DNA of 64,000 bases from NCBI GenBank assembly GCA_040221415.1, contig JAVKEN010000022.1:1-64000 (forward strand). Reading direction: 5' to 3'. Below are positions 58,593-64,000 of this stretch, piece after piece. Source of the DNA: JAVKEN01 sp040221415. Lineage in GTDB: Bacteria; Pseudomonadota; Alphaproteobacteria; Rickettsiales; JABSSG01. A program made the translations under genes and the position numbers. Below the pieces are notes generated by a model. That model saw only the letters and a program-made list of their open reading frames with translations. It ran no database searches and was not told where the DNA came from. The stretch's first letter is position 1. Each line of letters opens with the position of its first letter.

Positions 58593-58881
58593 ACACACCA
58601 GACCCAATAGGTTAATACCCCCTAGTAAAAAAATTATGGACTCCGGGTCGGCGCCCGGAGTGATGTCTGGGGGGTGTCATTCTCGCGTTCCCTCTCTCTA
58701 TGTCATCCTGGCGAACGCCAGGATCCACTAAGACCTTACATACGGATAGGTGGTTATGGATTCCGGGTCAAGCCCGGAATGACGTCTGGGGGGCTGGGGT
58801 ATAACGTCGTGGGGTGGTGGCATAACGTCAGAGGAGATAGCACACCAAAAATAATAGGTTAACACCTCCTAATGAAAAAAG
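58593..58881. repeat. GC-rich palindromic repeat cluster between 22-bp direct repeats
   Basis: Three hairpins: CTCCGGG/CCCGGAG (58641-58660), ATCCTGGCG/CGCCAGGAT (58705-58724) and ATTCCGGG/CCCGGAAT (58760-58780). The first and third are copies of one family, each starting TTATGGA and followed by TGAyGTCTGGGGGG. The block is far richer in GC than its surroundings. It lies between two copies of CACACCA-N5-AATAGGTTAA (58593-58626 and 58841-58873), related to the repeat at 13519. Similar 'TGGATTCCGGGTCAAGCCCG' elements are widespread in alphaproteobacteria. The only frame across it is repeat-derived and not a gene. Confidence 0.85.
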
Positions 58882-58911
58882 TTGCTTAGAAGAAGTCCTA
58901 TATTCTATAAT
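58882..58911 (+). promoter_or_regulatory. Promoter of the 58942 gene
   Basis: TTGCTT (58882-58887), an 18-base spacer and a perfect TATAAT (58906-58911). A start near 58918 would exclude the upstream TTG start codon at 58882 and favours ATG 58942. Confidence 0.55.
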
Positions 58912-58941
58912 CAAAGGATATTGCCAATATTGACTGGGTGC

Positions 58942-60723
58942 ATGACAAAAAAAGAATCAGATAAAGAACAAACAGAAGCTATGCATGAAGACCTTTCTTC
59001 ATACAGCCAGCTAGAGGCCCAGTCTAGAGCAGCTAGTCAAGCTGAGTTATCTTTGAGCTACACCTTAAGTTCTGATGAATTGACATTAGAGCCAATTGCA
59101 ATAGCTTCGAATGCTCTTATTCGCAGAAGTGCTTTGGCAGCTGCTAATACTGCCTCTGGTGGAGTTATCGGCGCTTTAGGCCTGACATATGCTATTCAAC
59201 GCATGTATATCAACTATAGATATATAACTGATGCTAGAATATTTGCTGATGAAATATTAGAAAACGTAGCGCCAGTTGAAGTAGACAACACAGTTAAGCT
59301 ACTTACTGCCCAGGGAGTTTTAAAAGAAAGTAAAACAGATGAAGAAGATGAACAAAATAAAGCAGAAGCAATAAAATATATTATTTCTCAGAATATGAGT
59401 GGAACCATTCTGCAGAATACGATTTCTCCTGGACTTGCAGGATCAGCTTTAATGGGTTCTATTTTTGTTTTTGCCTCACTTATATTTCCGCCAGTCACTG
59501 CCCCATTATTTTTTGTTGGAATAGGAATTCTTGCCGCAGGAACAATTGCAACATTTGGTGCTGCAATAAAAAATAGGCAATTGCTTCAATCTAAATTAAA
59601 AACAACATTTGATGGCGACTCGGGTTTTATCAAAAGATTACGCAGCAAAGCAAAAACTATTTCAAAAACAATTCCAGATACTAAATTCAAAGAGGCTAGA
59701 AAAGCTAGGAATACTCTTGAGTGGATATCTTCTAGGATGTTAGATTTAATTGCCGCCACCAAAATATCTTCATTCTTTAACTTTATATCACTAAGCACCA
59801 GAATAGCCGTTGGAGTTGCACAAAATATTGTTCTTATCGGCTCGGCATCACTAGATGCGGCAAGTAACTATTTAGGAAGACGAGAGAAATATCTCAAATT
59901 CTCAAAAATACTATCCGAAAGCTTTATTCCCAAGATTCATGCAAGAAGATTCCTGATCTTCGGTAAAACTAAATATGAAAAATTTGTTGAAAAACATCGC
60001 AGCAAAATAATAGATAGACTTGGCTATAGTCACAGTATTCCCATGGATAAGCTGCTTGAAAGAATTAAATACGAACACCCAAAGCTTTATGATCAATTGC
60101 AAATGGAGTGTGTAAAAGATGGTATTCATAGAAAATATTTAAAATTTTGTCAGAAAGAAAGCCTAGATGCGCAAAGTAGCAAAGCGTTCAATGATTTCTC
60201 CGACCACCAAGTTCAAAAATCTGTTGCAGCTGATGTCAGAACCACCGGTTATATCAGCGGTATATCTATCCTGATTTCTATTACAAGTATTGCAATCGTC
60301 TTCCCCCCTGCTGCTATTCCTCTTTTTGCACTCGCAGCAATAGGTGCTTTCGTAGTACCAGCAGTAACTGAGTATATCACTAAAAAAGAATCAGAAAAAT
60401 TTTCTGAAAAATTAAAAAAGATCTCTTCGAGCAAAATTAAAGAAGTCACAGGCAGCAAAAAAGCAAAAGAAGCAGATATAGCAGATAATAATGCACTGAC
60501 CCTTCTTGCAGAAATTAAATCTGTAGCTCAGCAATCCAAAATAGTCAGCGAGTCATCGGCAAACCCAACTGTTAAAGAACCCACTCCAACAAGAAAGGCT
60601 CCTATAGTAACAGCAAAAGAACCAGGGCGAGCTCGGCACCGTAAGAAAAAACGCCACTCCCCAAGAAAAGGGTTTGCAAGAAGAGTTAAACGATCGAAGT
60701 CAGAAGAAATCTTAAGAAGCTAA
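58942..60723 (+). CDS. Large multi-helix membrane protein with basic tail, inserted in the GTA module
   Basis: About 593 residues. Four hydrophobic regions occur, two of them related: ASLIFPPVTAPLFFVGIGIL and IAIVFPPAAIPLFALAAIGA, each preceded by a further hydrophobic helix and followed by a Lys-rich stretch. This suggests an internal duplication. The C-terminal 60 residues are very basic (RHRKKKRHSPRKGFARRVKR). No signal peptide or known family. Encoded on the plus strand inside a minus-strand GTA module, its 3' end overlaps gp12 by 4 bases. I choose ATG 58942 because the promoter TATAAT at 58906 lies after the alternative TTG start. A secreted membrane-inserting protein is possible. Confidence 0.75.
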   Translation: MTKKESDKEQTEAMHEDLSSYSQLEAQSRAASQAELSLSYTLSSDELTLEPIAIASNALIRRSALAAANTASGGVIGALGLTYAIQRMYINYRYITDARIFADEILENVAPVEVDNTVKLLTAQGVLKESKTDEEDEQNKAEAIKYIISQNMSGTILQNTISPGLAGSALMGSIFVFASLIFPPVTAPLFFVGIGILAAGTIATFGAAIKNRQLLQSKLKTTFDGDSGFIKRLRSKAKTISKTIPDTKFKEARKARNTLEWISSRMLDLIAATKISSFFNFISLSTRIAVGVAQNIVLIGSASLDAASNYLGRREKYLKFSKILSESFIPKIHARRFLIFGKTKYEKFVEKHRSKIIDRLGYSHSIPMDKLLERIKYEHPKLYDQLQMECVKDGIHRKYLKFCQKESLDAQSSKAFNDFSDHQVQKSVAADVRTTGYISGISILISITSIAIVFPPAAIPLFALAAIGAFVVPAVTEYITKKESEKFSEKLKKISSSKIKEVTGSKKAKEADIADNNALTLLAEIKSVAQQSKIVSESSANPTVKEPTPTRKAPIVTAKEPGRARHRKKKRHSPRKGFARRVKRSKSEEILRS

Positions 60724-61316
60724 ATAACTTCAATTAACTGTAAACCTTCAACAAGATATAAATTTGGCTGTTCTAATACTACTGGTAAATAATCATTATT
60801 AAACCTCACGACCGTATCATATTCGCAGGAAGCAGTAATTTTTGCTCCGTCTTTGGGCGCATTACGGAACTCAATTATCCCATCTTCCAAAAGACTATAA
60901 CTCTTATTAGCTCGGCCATTAACTTTAACTTTCAACGTTTTAGCAATAGGACAATACACCCGCCTAGAATATAACTTTTGCTTTTGATGATAATAATCCT
61001 TAAAGATTATAAACATCTTACTCTTACCATCACCTACACCAACTTGTTGATTTGAAATCTCGTTATCCAAAACATCAGAAAAACGAAAACTACATAATTT
61101 TCCTTTGACCAGTTGAAAGAAACTTACCAAATTTTGAATTTCTTTTTGATTATGCGATAAAGGAGCGAGATTAAACTTCTTACGCTCACTATGATTCAAA
61201 AGCTTGCGATACTCCTTCCCAGATGCCGTAGTAACAACTTCTGTTTGGTACTCAGCACCAAATTCAACACCGTATGTAATTTTTGATGGAAAATTTTGAT
61301 TGATAAAATTTTGCAT
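60720..61316 (-). CDS. GTA tail protein gp12-like (DUF2460)
   Basis: A 198-residue protein of the TIGR02217/DUF2460 family: FPSKITYGVEFGAEYQTEVV and SGKEYRKLLNHSERKKFNLA near the start, QNLVSFFQLVKGKLCSFRFS then DVLDNE, and EFRNAPKDGAKITASCEYDT with VVRFNNDYLPV near the end. Length is close to RcGTA gp12 (about 210). It would be a distal tail protein linking the tail tube to the hub. First in the tail module (gp12-gp13-gp14-gp15-DUF2793). A strong AGGAGGC precedes the ATG. Confidence 0.92.
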   Translation of the reverse strand: MQNFINQNFPSKITYGVEFGAEYQTEVVTTASGKEYRKLLNHSERKKFNLAPLSHNQKEIQNLVSFFQLVKGKLCSFRFSDVLDNEISNQQVGVGDGKSKMFIIFKDYYHQKQKLYSRRVYCPIAKTLKVKVNGRANKSYSLLEDGIIEFRNAPKDGAKITASCEYDTVVRFNNDYLPVVLEQPNLYLVEGLQLIEVI

Positions 61317-61377
61317 TTTGCCTCCTGTTATTATCTTCTAAAATAACATGCCAGAGGTGACTTGTTAAGATATTGAA

Positions 61378-62646
61378 CTAGATTGAATTAGAACGAGTTC
61401 TACTTTTCTGTTTGCCAGGAATATTTGAAGGAGGAGATATATGATGCTCTGGGTGAATTTCTGGTTTCTTTTTGATGGCACCTTTCTTGACCTCTTCTCC
61501 CCTTTCTAGATGATCTGAAGAAACCGCAGCGGCAGCCCCTGATGCGCGCGACCTAGGTGGCTCCAGTGATGGATCCTTTGAATCAAAGACAGCAGCGGCA
61601 GCCCCAGTACCATGATCTTTTGAATCAGAGACAGCTGCTGATATACCTGTTTCACGAGCAGTTTTTAAACCCTTCATCATATCAGACATATTAGCGATTC
61701 TGCATTCACCCTTAGACCCTTGCACTGCCATAGCTGGCTTACCATTGCGCATCACCACCGTATCAAAGTTGCCAGGAATCAACTTCCCACTGGCATCTCT
61801 TAGTGGAAGAGCCAAACCACTTTCATTCACACGAGGAACCCTGATAGTACAATTTAAATTTTCAGGAGGTGTCTCCATATTTTTAATAAGAACCTTCCCT
61901 CCAAGCTCCGCTATATTTTCGATTGCCACACCTTTGCGCGCCTGACCAGCATCTGTTCCAAAACCTTTATCTTCTGCTCTTTCTCGCTCTTTTTTGCTGC
62001 CTTCTGGAACAAAATATTCAGCTTCTATTTTACCCATCAATGGAAAAGATTTTTTCTCCATTTTTTTACTATAAGTCTGTGTATCTACCTGATCACCCCA
62101 AATTTTACCTCCCAGCCATTGAATTCCTGAAAGGCTTTTCGGATTGCGCATGTAATCACGTGCTTTAGCTAGAGTACCTTTTTCTTTATATATTTCAGCT
62201 GACACAGCATCACGCATTTCAGGACTGTCTTGTAATTTTGGATTTCGAGCAAACTCTAACAGCTCTGGATCACTCGCTAAAAGCTCAGGATCATATCCTA
62301 TATTGATTGGGGTCTTATGTGATCTTGTTTCTTTGTACTCTTGAAATTCTTTAATCCTCTTACCTTCAAGATGTTTAGATTCTACTACGTTCAAGATTTT
62401 TTTACCCAGCTTGTATGCACCAATGATATTGATAACCGCCGCTGGACCGAACAGTAATACGCTGGCGCCTGTACCAGCATATGCCTTAGTGCTAGTAATA
62501 AATGGCTTTTTACTAGGTTGGGAAGGGCTATACTCCTCTTTTTTCGGAGTTTTTTTAGACGGATTCGACTGAGAATAACCAGATGACCGTGCATCACCTC
62601 CCTTCAAACTACCCGTCAATGATCCAGTAGTAATTCCCTGCGACAT
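61378..62646 (-). CDS. Unknown protein with repeated GAAAAVS motif and basic tail
   Basis: A 422-residue protein. Residues 1-50 are Ser/Lys/Pro-rich; residues about 53-75 are hydrophobic (AGTGASVLLFGPAAVINIIG). A middle region has a conserved-looking folded part (GDQVDTQTYSKKMEKKSFPL, VLIKNMETPPENLNCTIRVP). Residues about 335-385 contain three short repeats (ISAAVSDSKD, AAAAVFDSKD, GAAAAVSSD). The same GAAAAVS motif occurs in the C-terminus of VirB6 at 25.7 kb. The tail is basic (KQKSRTRSNSI). Good AAGAGG site upstream. It precedes gp12 by 62 bases and may be cotranscribed, but it is not a known GTA protein. Confidence 0.7.
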   Translation of the reverse strand: MSQGITTGSLTGSLKGGDARSSGYSQSNPSKKTPKKEEYSPSQPSKKPFITSTKAYAGTGASVLLFGPAAVINIIGAYKLGKKILNVVESKHLEGKRIKEFQEYKETRSHKTPINIGYDPELLASDPELLEFARNPKLQDSPEMRDAVSAEIYKEKGTLAKARDYMRNPKSLSGIQWLGGKIWGDQVDTQTYSKKMEKKSFPLMGKIEAEYFVPEGSKKERERAEDKGFGTDAGQARKGVAIENIAELGGKVLIKNMETPPENLNCTIRVPRVNESGLALPLRDASGKLIPGNFDTVVMRNGKPAMAVQGSKGECRIANMSDMMKGLKTARETGISAAVSDSKDHGTGAAAAVFDSKDPSLEPPRSRASGAAAAVSSDHLERGEEVKKGAIKKKPEIHPEHHISPPSNIPGKQKSRTRSNSI

Positions 62647-62655
62647 TCAATCCTC

Positions 62656-64000
62656 TTATTGAGTTGCCATTCCTAAAATTTTAGCCGTATCATCAACTAA
62701 TTTTTTAAGTTTCTCTGCGTCAATTTTTTGTACTTCAGCTAACTTGGAAACAATCTCATCAACAGACTGACCAGACTGTAATGCAGGCACAATTGCTTGA
62801 ATAGCTTCCGACTGAATTCTAAATTCAGTTTTACAACAAGACATAAGAAGGTCTTTGGTAATTTCATCTACATTTTCATTAAGGCTTTTTAAGACCTTAT
62901 CTATAGCACTAACTACTTCTTCATTTGAAGGACCAGCCAGCTTGTCAGGGTTCTTAGCATTCTGCATTAGCGCTTCATGATTATCTTCCATGAATTTAGA
63001 AACCACATCATCATATTCGGCAGCTACTTCTGCAGCCTCAGATTTTAAATCTTCAGTTGCATAGTTAATCTCAGACTGCATTTTGACCCTATCCAACTTG
63101 CTGGCATATTCGAACCTCTCTGGTTGAATTGTCTCACGAGCGCTTTCAATTGAATGAACTGTTTCTCTGTTTACTAAAATTTTTTGCACTTCTTCATAAA
63201 CCTGGTCAAGAATCTTATTTTCTTCATCACTAACTTCTACTGGGTTAGTTGCTTCATCTGCATCGTCAGGAGCCTGTTGTGGAGACGATGCCTGCTGTTG
63301 TGGAGGCGATGCCTGTTGTTGCGGCTGTTGAGGTGCAGGAGCTTGATCTGCTTGCTCTTCATGACGAGGGGTTGCTGACTGAGCATCAGACTGCATCTTC
63401 ATACTTAGCTGCAAATCTTTAGGCTGAGAAGCATCATTTTCAGATTCTTTCGGCTGTTGAGAAGGCTGAGCAGTAGCTTCTGCAGGCTCTTTAGAAGAAG
63501 AATCATCTCCTTCGTCATCTGCCTCGTCTTCTTCAGGCTCGTCCTCATCCTCTAATTCATCTTCTGGCTCTGGCTCTAAAGGCTCTGGAACCGCTCCATG
63601 AATTGGCTGACCGTTATCGTTATGCTCCTCTTCTTCAGAGTTTTCTTCAGGCTCATCCTCTGGCTCATCATACGATTCATCATTTTCATCGGCATAATCA
63701 TCTTCTTCAGATTCACTGCCTTGATCTGTTACTGCATCATCATCTGAAATAGTCTCATCTTCCTCGTCATCTCGCGGGTCATTTTTTAATAACCCATCCC
63801 TGACTAATTGGCCATAGAACACAGGATATTGCTTACAAAGATCAATAATATGGTCATGCAAATCTTGCGCATAATCGAGAGAATCAGGAGATAATTTATA
63901 TATAACGCCAATTAATTTACTTTGTTCGTCATGGTATTTATTCACCTGAGTCTGAAGCTTGTGTTTAAGCTTTTCGACTGTCTTTTCGACTTTGATATGT
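62656..64000 (-). CDS. Acidic coiled-coil protein, 5' end beyond the window
   Basis: The frame stays open from the stop at 62656 to the window edge, so the true start is probably outside. A GTG at 63945 has no ribosome-binding site, and the codons before it (IKVEKTVEKLKHKLQ) continue a helical, charged sequence. The visible part has a helical N-terminus, a highly acidic middle (Glu/Asp/Pro/Ser), a Pro/Gln-rich stretch (APAPQQPQQQASPPQQQASS) and a helical C-terminal third with LQSGQSVDEIVSKLAEVQKI. No family recognised. It lies 9 bases upstream of the 62646 gene, same strand, so the two are cotranscribed. Confidence 0.72.
   Translation of the reverse strand, partial: HIKVEKTVEKLKHKLQTQVNKYHDEQSKLIGVIYKLSPDSLDYAQDLHDHIIDLCKQYPVFYGQLVRDGLLKNDPRDDEEDETISDDDAVTDQGSESEEDDYADENDESYDEPEDEPEENSEEEEHNDNGQPIHGAVPEPLEPEPEDELEDEDEPEEDEADDEGDDSSSKEPAEATAQPSQQPKESENDASQPKDLQLSMKMQSDAQSATPRHEEQADQAPAPQQPQQQASPPQQQASSPQQAPDDADEATNPVEVSDEENKILDQVYEEVQKILVNRETVHSIESARETIQPERFEYASKLDRVKMQSEINYATEDLKSEAAEVAAEYDDVVSKFMEDNHEALMQNAKNPDKLAGPSNEEVVSAIDKVLKSLNENVDEITKDLLMSCCKTEFRIQSEAIQAIVPALQSGQSVDEIVSKLAEVQKIDAEKLKKLVDDTAKILGMATQ

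Noticed and set aside
58674..58862. Plus-strand frame of 62 codons in the palindromic repeat block
   Set aside because: It reads through the GC-rich repeats (CHPGERQDPL, GFRVKPGMT), a well-known kind of spurious repeat-derived frame, and has no ribosome-binding site.
58882..58941. TTG 58882 as start of the large membrane protein
   Set aside because: A TTGCTT-N18-TATAAT promoter overlaps this stretch, so the transcript probably starts after it; ATG 58942 is preferred.
1..64000. tRNA, rRNA, CRISPR arrays, transposases, integrases
   Set aside because: Read for T-loop motifs, regularly spaced repeats and transposase/integrase motifs on both strands; none was convincing.

Overview
The window is about 64 kb of AT-rich bacterial DNA. 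It most resembles an obligately intracellular alphaproteobacterium of the Rickettsiales (Midichloriaceae or Rickettsiaceae-like), but the species cannot be told from sequence alone. Supporting signs are an extended rickettsial-type VirB6, a DivK-like receiver, the long eukaryote-like (type II) isoleucyl-tRNA synthetase, COQ9 near rpsU, remnants of an alphaproteobacterial gene transfer agent (GTA), ankyrin proteins, and many lineage-specific acidic or membrane proteins. I found no tRNA, rRNA, CRISPR array, transposase or integrase.

Layout. 0-4 kb: surface-sugar genes (partial gene, rfbB, rfbA) and a RimK ligase fused to a retropepsin-like domain. 4-10.8 kb: an ankyrin protein, type II glutamine synthetase, alpha-carbonic anhydrase, a YddA/SbmA-like ABC protein with a long N-terminal extension, a Sel1-type protein and an FkbM methyltransferase. 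10.9-13.5 kb: an operon of acidic repeat proteins and a GTA-type holin. 13.5-22.5 kb: transporters (MATE, ABC exporter, MFS), a GNAT, a SAP-domain protein, an ABC-F ATPase and a peptide deformylase homologue that has lost its metal site. 22.5-25.6 kb: a large protein with the SopB/IpgD phosphatase signature, and a branched-chain aminotransferase. 25.6-36.5 kb: VirB6, divK, gpsA, ileS, coq9, a 651-residue unknown and rpsU. 36.6-44.1 kb: trxB surrounded by three large proteins sharing degenerate 33-35-residue helical repeats, two of them with an N-terminal clan CD (caspase/metacaspase-like) His/Cys pair. 44.2-51.3 kb: a secreted unknown, nagZ, a pair of paralogues, an endolysin and a four-gene operon of small acidic proteins. 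51.7-61.3 kb: a GTA tail module in conserved order on the minus strand (gp12, gp13, gp14, gp15, DUF2793), interrupted by unrelated genes, GC-rich palindromic repeats and a candidate small RNA. 61.4-64 kb: two unknown proteins, the last running off the window.

How it fits together. Housekeeping genes are interleaved with putative host-interaction proteins. Several of the latter end in short Arg/Lys/Gly-rich tails, as VirB/D4 type IV secretion substrates often do, and a VirB6 lies in the same window. Four of them have TTAA-N7-TTAA boxes, the CtrA consensus, just upstream. My main candidate for an undescribed system is this set: clan CD peptidase-like and helical-repeat proteins around trxB, apparently CtrA-linked, spread by tandem duplication or insertion that left short direct repeats, together with a SopB-like phosphatase and an ankyrin protein. 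All functional statements are inferred from reading the sequence; no database search was run.
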